Of a stretch of DNA of 64,000 nucleotides, positions 33,601-42,324 are shown piece after piece. The stretch covers positions 868,001 to 932,000 of the forward strand of contig CANMSD010000002.1 in assembly GCA_947500645.1 (NCBI GenBank), given 5' to 3'. Source of the stretch: an uncultured Erythrobacter sp. (GTDB lineage: Bacteria; Pseudomonadota; Alphaproteobacteria; Sphingomonadales; Sphingomonadaceae). Made by a program: the position numbers and the translations under genes. The notes below the pieces were generated by a model. It was not told where the DNA came from. It was given only the letters and a program-made list of their open reading frames with translations, and made no database searches. Position 1 is the stretch's first letter, and the number at the start of each line of letters is the position of its first letter.

Positions 33601-33811
33601 GGAACGCGTCGATGCCGCTCGCCTTCTCGGCCCGCGCGCCTTCGATCAACTGTGTTGCAAGGCCCGCCGCCTCAGCATGCGCGCGGCTAGCGGGTGAGGC
33701 CTGGTCGATCCGTTCGGCAATGCAAGCGCTTTCCTCGGCGCGATAGGCGCGGCGCAATTCGGATCGATCAAGCGGTTGAACACGTGTCACGGTGGGCGAG
33801 TCGCACTTCAT
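30656..33811 (-). CDS. putA: bifunctional proline dehydrogenase / delta-1-pyrroline-5-carboxylate dehydrogenase
   Basis: About 1051 residues converting proline to glutamate. The N-terminal half is the FAD-dependent proline dehydrogenase barrel (SVKLSALHPKYDF, FIRADGSRWDGFGLALQAYQKR, RLVKGAYWDSE). The C-terminal half is an aldehyde dehydrogenase with the catalytic Cys in SAGQRCSALRVL and the Glu in FIAETGGQNA. No N-terminal ribbon-helix-helix domain is visible, so this PutA probably does not repress its own gene. ATG 33811 chosen; the frame also extends to TTG 33859. Membrane-associated enzyme feeding electrons to quinone. Confidence 0.95.
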   Translation of the reverse strand: MKCDSPTVTRVQPLDRSELRRAYRAEESACIAERIDQASPASRAHAEAAGLATQLIEGARAEKASGIDAFLQQFGLDTEEGIALMCMAEALLRVPDAETADALIKDKIGAIDWSEHLGESSSTFVNAATFSLMLTGEVIDPPEAHQRGLGSTLKRTVNRLGEPVVRKATLQAMRILGGQFVFGRTIDEALDRAKPERAKGLTHSFDMLGEAAMTYPDAARYAHAYEGALQRLAKEAKGGVGPSPGISVKLSALHPKYDFLHAEKAREDIVPIVRALAEKARDADIHFTVDAEEAERLELSLDIIEALVADDSLFIRADGSRWDGFGLALQAYQKRGVPLCDWAAKLARRHGRKLFVRLVKGAYWDSEIKLTQVGGFSDYPVFTRKLATDVSYLACATRLFEHADVIRPAFATHNAYTIAAVKALAGDRSFEFQRLHGMGEEVYDALGAVEGNHRTPVRIYAPVGGHKELLAYLVRRLLENGANTSFVNRMGDADVPASELVGDPVAELAACSPLRNPNIPLPADIFGARVNSAGVDLADPLVLDSLEKELAALADRQWHAEPTFPAAEPGEIAPITMPHDLTSQVGTRRDATADEVGHAITSAIAIQPGWDALGGEKRALLLEEAANLFEAHTTEFLSLCQREAGKTLTDAVLELREAVDFLRYYASEARRQFTEPTVLPGPTGEENLLHLHGRGVFATISPWNFPLAIFIGMASAALAAGNSVIAKPAEQTPLIAALAVKLCHDAGIPEEVLQLLPGAGDVGQMITSDPRIAGVAFTGSTETARAINRTLAGRDGPIATFIAETGGQNAMIVDSSALPEQVVRDVVASAFQSAGQRCSALRVLYLQDDVADEMLTMIRGGFDALIIGDPAKLATDVGPVIDPDAQAALERHVARREQLGGTVWRSELSAETGKGCFVAPTIIEVDSILDLKRENFGPVLHVARFAAGEVEQVIADINATGFGLTLGLHSRIEAMRHLIERTAKVGNIYVNRNQIGAVVESQPFGGEGLSGTGPKAGGPHYLARFATERVTCVDTTAAGGNASLLGQPLAS

Positions 33812-33886
33812 GAATTGAGATGATGTGCGTGATCTGAACCCGGTTTCAATTGCAATCAAGCCCGCGTGAAAACTGGCCTGTGGCTT

Positions 33887-34759
33887 CTACATCGGGCCAA
33901 CCAGGCGCCCGGCGACCGCATCCAGCTTTCCGAGCAATTCGAGATCGTGCTCGTCAGGAGCAGTGATCACCGCATCGTCCAGCGCGGTGTCGATTGGGGA
34001 TGGCTCGCGCTCTGCGGGCAAGGCCTTGATAAAGCGCACCACCATTTCGCGAGCGAGATCGCTGTTTTCCTGCATCTGCGCGACGACCTGCGCCACGTCG
34101 ACAGACTCGCCCTCACGCCAGCAATCGTAATCGGTGACCATGCCTACCAGAGCGTAGGGCAGCTCGGCCTCGCGCGCGAGTTTTGCCTCTGGCATGGCGG
34201 TCATGCCGATCACGTCCGCGCCCCATTCGCGGTACATCCGGCTTTCCGCGCGGGTGGAGAATTGCGGCCCTTCCATCGCCAGATAGGTCGCGTCTTTGGC
34301 GACTTTGCCGCGCGCTTCAACGATTGCCGCTTCTGCCATTTGCGACAGGCGCGGACAGACCGGGTCGGCCATGGAAACATGAGTGACGAAGCCGGAGCCG
34401 AAGAAGCTGGAGGCGCGACCGACCGTGCGGTCGATAAACTGATCGACGATAGTGAACTGACCTGGGGCGATCTCTTCGCGCAGCGAGCCGACAGCCGAGA
34501 TTGCGAGAATATCGGTGCAGCCAGCTCTTTTGAGCGCGTCGATATTCGCGCGTGCATTCAGTTCGTTGGGGCTGACCGGATGGCCTCGCCCATGGCGCGG
34601 CAGGAACCGCACACGCACATCGCCGATCCGTCCACACAGGATGTCATCCGAAGGCTCACCCCAGGGCGACTCCACCGCGATCCACTGCTGCTCTTCCAGG
34701 CCCTCGATGGCGTAAAGCCCCGAGCCCCCAATGATCCCGATTGTCCATGGGCCGGCCAT
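33887..34759 (-). CDS. mtnP: S-methyl-5'-thioadenosine phosphorylase
   Basis: A 290-residue enzyme that cleaves methylthioadenosine by phosphorolysis in the methionine salvage pathway. WTIGIIGGSGLYAIEGL at the start, LPRHGRGHPVSPNELNARANIDALK, SAVGSLREEIAPG and MEGPQFSTRAESRMYREWGADVIGMT are all diagnostic of MTA/PNP-family MtnP (listed in pieces). The length is standard. The gene is alone on its strand between putA and a GST gene. Methylthioadenosine rather than purine nucleoside specificity is inferred from the whole pattern. Confidence 0.94.
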   Translation of the reverse strand: MAGPWTIGIIGGSGLYAIEGLEEQQWIAVESPWGEPSDDILCGRIGDVRVRFLPRHGRGHPVSPNELNARANIDALKRAGCTDILAISAVGSLREEIAPGQFTIVDQFIDRTVGRASSFFGSGFVTHVSMADPVCPRLSQMAEAAIVEARGKVAKDATYLAMEGPQFSTRAESRMYREWGADVIGMTAMPEAKLAREAELPYALVGMVTDYDCWREGESVDVAQVVAQMQENSDLAREMVVRFIKALPAEREPSPIDTALDDAVITAPDEHDLELLGKLDAVAGRLVGPM

Positions 34760-34814
34760 GCTGCGTATCCTTTGCTGGTGCCTGTGCGGTCGGGCTTTGC
34801 CCCCAACCGACCCG

Positions 34815-35519
34815 TTAGGTCAGATCGAACCGCTCGGGCAAGGCCTTGCGGATCGCTTTATCCGCCTGTGCATAGGGACCAGCGATGGACGGACGTGCCT
34901 GCATGCGCTCAAAATGCGCCGCGAATTTCGGCCAATTGTCGAGCGGTGTTTCGGCCACCAGCGCGACCTGCATCAGGCAGCAGGCAACCGAGATATCGGC
35001 AATCGAGAACGCATCTCCGGCGAAGAACTCTGCATCGCCGAGCGCGCTTTCGAGATAGTCGAACACCGGCGGTAGTTTGTTGGCCCAGGCATCGCGCGCG
35101 GTGTCCAGGTCAGGTTCTTCGCCCTTGGTGATCGAGAAGAAGATCGGCCGAAAGATGCCCAGCCCGCCCACCGGGGCAAGGGCTGTGTCTGCATATTCCT
35201 CGATAAAGAGCGCGCGCCCATGCGCATATGGATCGGTTGGATAGAGCGCCGGTTCGGGATGCTTCTTCTCAAGGTAGGCGCAGATCGCTGAGGAATCGGC
35301 GATGGTTCCGCTCACGCCTTCTTCCGCGATTGAGCGATCGCGCAGCACCGGAATGCGTTTCATGGGAGAGATTGCGCGAAACCAGTCGGGTTGATCGAAA
35401 ATATTGACCGGCTGTACATCGAATGCGGCGCCCTTTTCGAGGCATACCGTCGCGACTTTGCGCACGAAGGGCGAAACGGGGCTGCCGTAAATGACGAGAT
35501 CGTTTTGGGCGTCGGTCAT
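34815..35519 (-). CDS. glutathione S-transferase family protein
   Basis: A 234-residue protein. The N-terminal thioredoxin-like domain has YGSPVSPFVRKVATVCLEKG, with the serine/cysteine site near residue 15, and KRIPVLRD with the cis-proline. The glutathione-binding EEGVSGTIADSSAICAYLE follows. The C-terminal helical domain carries FSIADISVACCL. AGGAG lies upstream of the ATG at 35519; the longer open frame is not coding. Class cannot be fixed. It is divergent from the aldehyde dehydrogenase, with four GTTGC/GCAAC half-sites between. Confidence 0.88.
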   Translation of the reverse strand: MTDAQNDLVIYGSPVSPFVRKVATVCLEKGAAFDVQPVNIFDQPDWFRAISPMKRIPVLRDRSIAEEGVSGTIADSSAICAYLEKKHPEPALYPTDPYAHGRALFIEEYADTALAPVGGLGIFRPIFFSITKGEEPDLDTARDAWANKLPPVFDYLESALGDAEFFAGDAFSIADISVACCLMQVALVAETPLDNWPKFAAHFERMQARPSIAGPYAQADKAIRKALPERFDLT

Positions 35520-35546
35520 GCTTCTCTCCTGAACTGGAATCTTCTT

Positions 35547-35605
35547 GCAACTGGCATTAGACTTCCGGTTGCATAGCGCAACTGATAGACGGTAGTCTCC
35601 GTTGC
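35547..35605. promoter_or_regulatory. four GTTGC/GCAAC half-sites between divergent genes
   Basis: GCAAC at 35547-35551 and 35578-35582, and GTTGC at 35568-35572 and 35601-35605. The middle pair forms a clean dyad with a 5-nt spacer. Arranged between GST and aldehyde dehydrogenase, they look like operator sites for one dimeric regulator. No regulator gene lies next to them. Confidence 0.4.
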
Positions 35606-35702
35606 AATCCCTATCACGCGACGGGCGAATGCAATTGAAGTTTGCGGCGCGATGGCCCACCTTCATTGGCAAGCAAACAAGAGATTCGAGAGAGGCAAGC
35701 AA

Positions 35703-37130
35703 ATGGTCACCCAGTACAAAAACCTTATCGATGGCGAGATGATCACCACCAGTGAGATGCTCGACGTCGTCAATCCGGCGAACGAGCAGGTGATCGGTCA
35801 GGTTCCCGCATGCGGCAAGGACGAGCTTGATAGAGCGGTTGCCGCCGCACGCGCCGCTTTCAAGACCTGGAAGAAGACGCCGATCGAAGAGCGTCGCGAG
35901 GCGATCATGGCGATTTCCGGCGCGATCAAGGAAAACGCTGACGAGCTGTTCCGCCTGCTGACCAACGAGCAGGGCAAGCCGCATGAACAGGCTCGCGGCG
36001 AGATCTACGGCGCCGCTGCCATCTCGAAGGCCCAATCGACCCTCGAACTGGAAGACGAGATCAACGAGGACAGCGACCAGCGCCTCAGCCGTACGCGCCG
36101 TGTACCGGTTGGAGTGGTTGGCGGGATCGTGCCGTGGAACTTCCCGGTCATGATGGCGATCCAGAAGATCGTCCCTGCCATGCTTTCAGGCTGCACGATT
36201 GTGCTCAAGACTTCGCCTTTCACTCCGCTCACCACGCTTCGCATTGCCGAGCTGATTGCGGACAAGGTGCCTGCAGGTGTCGTCAACATCATCACCGGCA
36301 ATGACGATCTCGGCCCGATGATCACTTCGCATCCTGATATCGACAAGATCACCTTCACCGGCTCGACCGCGACCGGCAAGAAGATCATGGAAGGTGCGAG
36401 CGCCGATCTGAAGCGCATCACGCTGGAACTGGGCGGCAACGACGCCTCGATCGTTATGCCCGATGCCGATCCGAAGAAGGTTGCCGAGCAATTGTTCTGG
36501 TCGAGCTTTCAGAATGCCGGTCAGGTCTGCATCGCGGCCAAGCGCATTTACATCCACGAAGACATTTATGACGAGCTGAGCGCCGCAATCGCGGAATATG
36601 CGAGTCAAGTGAAGGTAGGCGATGGCAGCGAACAGGGCACCGGCGTCGGCCCGATCCAGAACAAGAAGCAGTTCGACCGCGTGGTTGAGCTGATCGAGGA
36701 TGCCAAGGAGAATGGCTACAAATTCCTGGTCGGTGGCGAAACCGATCCGTCAGGTTCTGGCTATTACGTGCCGATCACCATCCTCGACAATCCGCCGGAA
36801 GATGCCCGGATTGTCGCCGAGGAGCAGTTTGGCCCGGTCATGCCGCTGATGAAGTTCTCGAGCGAGGAAGAGGTCATCGAGCGTGCCAACAATTCCGAAT
36901 ATGGTCTGGCCGGTGCGGTCTGGACATCGAACCCGGAAAAGGGCGTGGAGATCGCCGAACAGCTCGAAACCGGCACTGTGTGGGTCAACGAGTTCATGCA
37001 TCTGTCACCGTTCGCACCGTTTGGCGGGCACAAGCAGTCTGGCTTTGGCGCGGAATATGGGATGGAAGGATTGAAAGAATTTACCTATCCTCAGGTAATT
37101 ACCGTGAAAAAGGACAATGTGCCCGCGTAA
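35703..37130 (+). CDS. NAD(P)-dependent aldehyde dehydrogenase
   Basis: A 475-residue ALDH. The conserved glutamate in LELGGNDASIV and the catalytic cysteine in NAGQVCIAAKRIY are present, as are GSTATGKKIM and PWNFPVMM. The PFGGHKQSGFGAEYG C-terminal motif is standard. The sequence resembles general-acyl/benzaldehyde-type ALDHs, and the precise substrate is not predictable. ATG 35703 is preferred over the 17-codon-longer frame. It is separated by 37 nt from the M48 protease gene. Confidence 0.9.
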   Translation: MVTQYKNLIDGEMITTSEMLDVVNPANEQVIGQVPACGKDELDRAVAAARAAFKTWKKTPIEERREAIMAISGAIKENADELFRLLTNEQGKPHEQARGEIYGAAAISKAQSTLELEDEINEDSDQRLSRTRRVPVGVVGGIVPWNFPVMMAIQKIVPAMLSGCTIVLKTSPFTPLTTLRIAELIADKVPAGVVNIITGNDDLGPMITSHPDIDKITFTGSTATGKKIMEGASADLKRITLELGGNDASIVMPDADPKKVAEQLFWSSFQNAGQVCIAAKRIYIHEDIYDELSAAIAEYASQVKVGDGSEQGTGVGPIQNKKQFDRVVELIEDAKENGYKFLVGGETDPSGSGYYVPITILDNPPEDARIVAEEQFGPVMPLMKFSSEEEVIERANNSEYGLAGAVWTSNPEKGVEIAEQLETGTVWVNEFMHLSPFAPFGGHKQSGFGAEYGMEGLKEFTYPQVITVKKDNVPA

Positions 37131-37167
37131 GCCGGGTGCAGGGGATTTGCAGCAGTAGGGGTCGAAT

Positions 37168-37941
37168 ATGAACAAGACGAAGTTTTTGAAATCACGCGGT
37201 ATGATGCTGGCACTGGTGGCGGGTGTCGCAGGCTTTGGCCTGGCCGCGCCAATCCAGGCTCAATTCAACGTCGGCAATGCGATCAAATCGGCCAAGAAGG
37301 TGGCCGAGGCTGCCAGCTATTCTGATGAAGAGATCATCGTTTTCTTCAGCCAGATCTCGGCGGATATGGACAGCAAGAATCCCATTGCAACGATGGACGA
37401 TCCCTATGGTCAACGCCTCGCTGCCCTGACCGAGGGTCTCGACAATTACGACGGCCTCGATCTCGATATCAAAGCGTATCTCGTCAAGGACGTAAATGCC
37501 TTCGCCATGGGTGACGGCACTGTGCGGATCATGGCCGGCCTGATGGATCAGTTCAACGATGATGAAGTGCGCTGTGTGATCGGTCATGAGATTGGCCACG
37601 TGAAGCTTGAGCATGGCAAGAAGCGCATGAAACGCAGTTTGCAGCAAGATGCGGCTCTCAGCGTGGCAGGCACGGCGAGTAGCGACGTTCGCCGACTGGC
37701 TAATTCTGAGCTTGGCAAATTGTTCGGCGACGTCGTGACCGCGCAGCATTCGCAGAAGGCGGAGCGCAATTCGGATGACTATGCGTTGGAATTCATGAAA
37801 GCCAACAATTATGACGCCGAAGCCTGTGTGACGGCGATGGAAAAGCTCGCGACAATGAGCTCTGGCGGTGGCATCGACCTGCTGAAAACGCACCCAAGCC
37901 CTCAAAGCCGGGCGAAGCGGATGCGCAAGAAACTGAGCTGA
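37168..37941 (+). CDS. M48-family metalloprotease, secreted form
   Basis: A 257-residue exported protease; the signal ends near IQAQ. The zinc-binding HEIGH is H140-E141-I-G-H144 (VIGHEIGHVKLEHG), and a third ligand glutamate/aspartate lies in KAERNSDDYALEF. THPSPQSRAKRM near the end is the M48B (LoiP/YggG-like) closing motif. No membrane helix besides the signal, so a periplasmic quality-control protease is likely. Followed by a hairpin terminator. Confidence 0.88.
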   Translation: MNKTKFLKSRGMMLALVAGVAGFGLAAPIQAQFNVGNAIKSAKKVAEAASYSDEEIIVFFSQISADMDSKNPIATMDDPYGQRLAALTEGLDNYDGLDLDIKAYLVKDVNAFAMGDGTVRIMAGLMDQFNDDEVRCVIGHEIGHVKLEHGKKRMKRSLQQDAALSVAGTASSDVRRLANSELGKLFGDVVTAQHSQKAERNSDDYALEFMKANNYDAEACVTAMEKLATMSSGGGIDLLKTHPSPQSRAKRMRKKLS

Positions 37942-37962
37942 TTCTTCCACTCATAACAGTAG

Positions 37963-37999
37963 ACGGCCGTTTGGGGTGACCTGAGCGGCCGTTTGCGTT
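37963..37999 (+). terminator. terminator of M48 protease gene
   Basis: ACGGCCG (37963-37969) and CGGCCGT (37986-37992) form a perfect 7-bp stem with a 16-nt loop, followed by TTGCGTTT. Confidence 0.65.
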
Positions 38000-38132
38000 T
38001 GGTGCTGGAATGCTGGGAGCTTTGGGCCGGGTTTTCCTACCGGCAAGGGGATTGATAGACCGCTTGCGGCTCTTTCAATTGTCAATCTTCTCTATGTGGA
38101 CGCGTTTTAGACCTACCACAGTGGGCTTTTAC

Positions 38133-38229
38133 GGAAAGTCACACTTTCACGGCGCGAGAGTGGTTCAGGCTTCTGAAAAACCAGCAAAAATCTGGAAAGT
38201 CACACTTTTGCAATCGTGCAAAGTGTTCC
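38133..38229 (+). repeat. 97-bp GGAARGTYACACT element, copy A
   Basis: Two GGAAAGTCACACT motifs start at 38133 and 38194 (61 bp apart), and GTGTTCC starts at 38223 (29 bp after the second). Copy B at 49681-49777 has the same motifs at exactly the same spacing, on the other strand. It lies 3' of the M48 gene, in the same orientation. The rest of the gap 37942-38253 holds the terminator and no gene. Confidence 0.75.
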
Positions 38230-38253
38230 ACATTTAGCGCGTTTGGGTGTCCG

Positions 38254-39594
38254 CTATTCCCCTGCGGCCTTGCGCTGCATCTCCAGCCCGGCGGCCCATC
38301 GGCGCTGAAACCCGCGCCAGTGCTCCGTCTCATCGGGCCCGGCGAACTTGCCGTTCAACTGCTCGCCAAAGCTGGTTTCCCAGTTGCTGTCATTGGCGTT
38401 GGTCGTCGGCACATCGAGGTAGCTCGCCTTGTCCGCATCGCCCTTCAGGTGCAGGTCGAGGAAGGCGGTCACAAAATGCTGGTTGATCCCGTTGATCCGA
38501 TCCTGCCGCCAGACTGGCTCGTTCAGAAACTCGGCCATGCGGAAGGGCGCATCCGCCGGCACGTCGAAGTCATTGCCGACGATGTTGTGACGTGCCTCCC
38601 GGAAGACCAGCATGTACCGCTTGGTCCCGGTTAGCTGGTCGAAGATCCAGCTCACGCCCTCGGCATGGTTGGAGACGTCGTCCTGACTGCCCGAGATGAG
38701 CATCACCGGCACGGAGACCTTGCTCAGCGTTTCCGAACTCCACACACGGTTATCGGGTTGCCCGCCCCATGGCGCGAAGGCGATCACCGCATCGACCGGC
38801 GCGGGTTCGGCAGAGGTTTCGCGAAGCACCGTCAGCGCCTCATCGGGAACACGCCCGAACGTGCCGCTCTCATAGTCATAGTCGCCGCCCGCTGTCGCAA
38901 ACGCTCCATAGCCGCCCATCGAGTAGCCGATCAGGCCGACCTGCTCGGGATCGATCAGGTTGTAGATCGGGCCGTTCCCGGCCTTCGCTCCTGCGATCAG
39001 CTGCGCCAGCACTTGTCGCTGGTCTAGCGAGCGGTTGACCAGCACTCGGTTGAAAGAAAGGACGAAGTCGGTCACGCCTTCGATCCGCATATCGGCATGG
39101 TCGATCGATGCGACGACATAGCCTTGGCTGGCGATATGCTCGGCCAGATTGCTGAACTGCGTGCTCCACCCGTTGAAGCCATGGCTCATGATGACGAGTG
39201 GGAACTTGCCTTCGGGTATAGGCGCCGCGTCGGCAAAGGCGCGGCCTTCAAACTCCAGCGTCACCGGCTCCATCGCAGGCGGCGACATGGTGTGATTGTA
39301 GGTGATCGGCTGCGCGCCTGCGGCGACCGCTGCCGGGTAATAGAGCCGTACTTGCAGAGCGGGCATCTCTTCCTCCACCTGCCCCGTTGCCAGCCCCAAC
39401 GCGCCGAATGTCAGCCGATCAGGAAGGCCAATCAGCAATTCCTGCGTTCCGACCTGATACTCGCCATAGCGGCCCAGCTCCGGCGTTTCACCCGGCGCAC
39501 CTTCATGGATGGTTGGCGTCGCAACATAGGCGGCAGTGCCTGCTCCAACTCCGATCAGTGCGAGCGCGGCAAAGGCAATATGACGTTTCTTCAT
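38254..39594 (-). CDS. exported alpha/beta hydrolase (dienelactone/PAF-acetylhydrolase-like)
   Basis: A 446-residue protein with an N-terminal signal or anchor (residues ~7-25). VIMSHGFNGWSTQF forms the oxyanion region and GLIGYSMGGYG the nucleophile elbow (Ser in GYSMGG). An acid lies in LISGSQDDVSNH, and the histidine in FREARHNI. The insertions after the elbow are long. This resembles PAF-acetylhydrolase-type or dienelactone-hydrolase-type enzymes with broad esterase activity. The C-terminal ~100 residues (after FLDLHLKGD) are unrecognised. Confidence 0.82.
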   Translation of the reverse strand: MKKRHIAFAALALIGVGAGTAAYVATPTIHEGAPGETPELGRYGEYQVGTQELLIGLPDRLTFGALGLATGQVEEEMPALQVRLYYPAAVAAGAQPITYNHTMSPPAMEPVTLEFEGRAFADAAPIPEGKFPLVIMSHGFNGWSTQFSNLAEHIASQGYVVASIDHADMRIEGVTDFVLSFNRVLVNRSLDQRQVLAQLIAGAKAGNGPIYNLIDPEQVGLIGYSMGGYGAFATAGGDYDYESGTFGRVPDEALTVLRETSAEPAPVDAVIAFAPWGGQPDNRVWSSETLSKVSVPVMLISGSQDDVSNHAEGVSWIFDQLTGTKRYMLVFREARHNIVGNDFDVPADAPFRMAEFLNEPVWRQDRINGINQHFVTAFLDLHLKGDADKASYLDVPTTNANDSNWETSFGEQLNGKFAGPDETEHWRGFQRRWAAGLEMQRKAAGE

Positions 39595-39693
39595 TGTGTT
39601 GTTCTCTTAACTCGGCCTAGCATTTGCGCAGGTTCTCGCTGCGCGGCCCTCTATCGGTCCATTCATTGCAGCGATTGAGAGGAAGGGGAAGGG

Positions 39694-41037
39694 ATGACGG
39701 CGACCACCGAGGGTCTGATGGAAGGTCTGAGCCGGGCGATGACGCGTGTCGGTGCTGAGGCGCCTGTGGGACTCGAGCGACTGACCGGCGGCGCGACGAT
39801 GGAGAGCTGGCGGTTTGCGTGCGGTGGGGATGAGTTCGTCCTGCGCCGCGCCCCGTCGCTCGATTTCATGAAAGATCGCCCTTTCGGTCACGATGTCGAG
39901 GCGGCAGTGATCCGCGCGGCAAACGCGGCGGGGGTCACCGCGCCTGAGGTAATTGTAGAGTTAGAACCCGAGGATGGCATAGGCTCTGGTTTTGTGATGC
40001 GGGCCTTGGGGGGAACGCCGAATCCGAAACTGATCCTTGAAATGGATGATCCCGAGGCTCTTCTGCGCGAGGTGGCGCGCGATCTGGCACGCATCCACTC
40101 GCTAGGGCGCAATGATGTGCCCGAAGCGGTGCCGGTGATGGATTATCGTCAGGCCATCGCCGACCTGCGCCAGCAATTCGAGGAAGCAGGCGGCGACCGC
40201 CCGATCATCGCGCTGGGGCTCAAGTGGATGGAGGACAATTGCCCCGAGCCGGTCGAGCCGGTGCTGATCCATGGCGATTACCGGATGGGCAATCTGCTGG
40301 CCGAGCCGGGCAAGCTCACCGGCGTGCTCGATTGGGAGCTGGCGCATTTCGGCGACCCACATGAGGACTTGTCGTTCGGCTGCATGGCTGTGTGGCGGTT
40401 TACACGATACGACCGCCCCGCGCTGGGGCTCGGGAGCCTTGAAGACTACTTCGCCGCTTACGAGGCTGAGGCGGGCGTCGAGGTCGACCGCGAGCGCTTC
40501 CGCTATTGGTTGATCCACCGCACCGTGTGGTGGGCGCTCGGCTGCCTCAAAATGGCGCAAATCTGGCGCAGCGGCGAGGACCGGATGCTAGAGCGCGTGG
40601 TGATCTCCCGCCGCACAAGCGAGCAGGAGCTCGACCTGCTGATGCTGCTGGAGGAGGACTTCCCCGACATTGTGGCGACAACTGGCGTTGCTGCGCGCCA
40701 ATCGGATTATCGGCGCCTAGGTGAAGCATCATATGGGGAAATGGCTCTAGCGGTCTCGGAGTGGCTCGGTACGCTAAAGGACCAAATGAAGGGCCATGAT
40801 CGTTTTCAGCTGGCAGTAGCGCGCAATGCACTCGGCATCATTTCGCGTGATCACCGGACCTATCGAGCATACGAGAGTTGGGGGCATGTGGATATGGTTG
40901 AGTTTGGCGGCTTGAGCCTGTCCGATGCCGAATATCTTAGCGAACTCAGGCATGATGTTACCGAAAAGGTCTCGGTCGACTCTCCGAATTATCCCGCACT
41001 CGCCGTTGCGCGCCGAAAGTGGACTGGAGACAACTAA
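39694..41037 (+). CDS. APH-like phosphotransferase fused to DUF6285-type C-terminal domain
   Basis: A 447-residue protein. Residues ~1-330 form an aminoglycoside-phosphotransferase-fold kinase: the lysine-type strand in EFVLRRAP, the catalytic LIHGDYRMGNLLAE (HGD..xGN) and VLDWELAHFGDPHEDL. The last ~110 residues resemble the DUF6285 partner domain, usually a separate small gene in such loci. It abuts the acyl-CoA dehydrogenase (stop TAA, then ATG). Such pairs are linked to acyl-CoA catabolism (ACAD10/11-like, possibly 4-hydroxy acids). Antibiotic resistance is not implied. Confidence 0.82.
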   Translation: MTATTEGLMEGLSRAMTRVGAEAPVGLERLTGGATMESWRFACGGDEFVLRRAPSLDFMKDRPFGHDVEAAVIRAANAAGVTAPEVIVELEPEDGIGSGFVMRALGGTPNPKLILEMDDPEALLREVARDLARIHSLGRNDVPEAVPVMDYRQAIADLRQQFEEAGGDRPIIALGLKWMEDNCPEPVEPVLIHGDYRMGNLLAEPGKLTGVLDWELAHFGDPHEDLSFGCMAVWRFTRYDRPALGLGSLEDYFAAYEAEAGVEVDRERFRYWLIHRTVWWALGCLKMAQIWRSGEDRMLERVVISRRTSEQELDLLMLLEEDFPDIVATTGVAARQSDYRRLGEASYGEMALAVSEWLGTLKDQMKGHDRFQLAVARNALGIISRDHRTYRAYESWGHVDMVEFGGLSLSDAEYLSELRHDVTEKVSVDSPNYPALAVARRKWTGDN

Positions 41038-42324
41038 ATGGATTTCGCAATTCCCGCAGACCTTCAGGCCTATCTCGATGAGCTCGACGTCTTTATCGAG
41101 GCTGAGATCAAGCCTTTGGAGCAGCAAGACGACAATATCCGCTTCTTCGACTACCGGCGCGAGGACGCGCGCACCGACTGGGAGCGTGAAGGCCTGCCCA
41201 ATCACGATTGGGAAAAGTTGCTGCAAGAAGCCACTCGCCGTGCGGACGCGGCTGGCCATTGGCGCTTCTCCGCGCCTGCGCAATATGGCGGCAAGGATGG
41301 CTCCAACCTCTGGATGGCGGTGATCCGAGATCACTTCGCTCAGCGCGGCCTTGGCCTCCACAATGATCTGCAGAACGAACACAGCATTGTCGGCAATTTC
41401 CCCTTTGTCGCCATGTTCGACACCTTCGGCACTGAGGCTCAGAAGCAGGAGTTCATCACCGGCGGCTTTGAGCGCACGCGCCGCGTCGCCTTTGGCCTGA
41501 CCGAAGCGGAGCACGGCTCCGACGCTACCCATATGGAAACCCGCGCGGTCAAGGAAACCCGCGACGGGGTGCCGGGATACCGGATTGACGGCGAGAAGAT
41601 GTGGATCACCGGGATGCATGTCGCCACGCATTGCGCGGTGTTTGCGCGGACCGATGGCGAGGCTGGGGACGCGCGCGGTATCACTTGTCTGCTCGTCCCC
41701 AACCCCACGGACGGTCTCAAGATCGAGGAATGGATGTGGACGTTCAACATGCCGACCGATCATCCGCGCCTCTCGCTCAGTAATGTCTGGGTACCGGAAA
41801 GCGCGATGCTGGGCGAGGAGGGACGGGGGCTCGCCCTGGCGCAGAGCTTCGTTCACCAGAACCGCATTAGGCAGGCGGCGTCTTCGCTGGGCGCTGCGAC
41901 CTATTGCGTGGAGGAAAGCGTCAGATATGCGCGGGACCGGAAACCCTTTGGCGAGGAGCTCGCGAAGAATCAGGCAATCCAGTTCCCGCTGGTGGAACTT
42001 GCGACGCAATGTGAAATGCTGAGGATGCTGATCTACAAGACCGCGTGGCAGATGGACAATATGCCGCATAAAGAGATTGAGCGGACGATTTCTGACAAGG
42101 TTTCGATGTGCAATTACTGGGCGAACCGGCTGGTGTGCGAGGCCGCCGACCGGGCGATGCAGGTGCATGGCGGGATCGGCTATTCACGCCACAAACCGTT
42201 CGAGCATATCTATCGCCACCACCGCCGCTATCGCATCACCGAAGGCGCAGAAGAGATCCAGATGCGCAAAGTGGCGGCCTATCTGTTTGGCTATCTGGGG
42301 CCGAAGCGGGGGATGTTTGGGTGA
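41038..42324 (+). CDS. acyl-CoA dehydrogenase
   Basis: A 428-residue FAD flavoprotein. FGLTEAEHGSDATHMETRA is the flavin-binding signature, EKMWITGMHVATHC and LVPNPTDGLKIEEW follow, and the C-terminal helices contain AMQVHGGIGYSRHKPFEHIYRHHRRYRITEGAEEIQ. The catalytic glutamate is expected in the last helix region. Substrate chain length is unknown. Forms an operon with the APH-like gene, and overlaps the next gene's GTG start by 4 nt. Confidence 0.93.
   Translation: MDFAIPADLQAYLDELDVFIEAEIKPLEQQDDNIRFFDYRREDARTDWEREGLPNHDWEKLLQEATRRADAAGHWRFSAPAQYGGKDGSNLWMAVIRDHFAQRGLGLHNDLQNEHSIVGNFPFVAMFDTFGTEAQKQEFITGGFERTRRVAFGLTEAEHGSDATHMETRAVKETRDGVPGYRIDGEKMWITGMHVATHCAVFARTDGEAGDARGITCLLVPNPTDGLKIEEWMWTFNMPTDHPRLSLSNVWVPESAMLGEEGRGLALAQSFVHQNRIRQAASSLGAATYCVEESVRYARDRKPFGEELAKNQAIQFPLVELATQCEMLRMLIYKTAWQMDNMPHKEIERTISDKVSMCNYWANRLVCEAADRAMQVHGGIGYSRHKPFEHIYRHHRRYRITEGAEEIQMRKVAAYLFGYLGPKRGMFG

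Noticed and set aside
39694..41037. Aminoglycoside resistance gene
   Set aside because: The kinase fold is present, but the acyl-CoA dehydrogenase partner and extra domain point to acyl-CoA metabolism instead.
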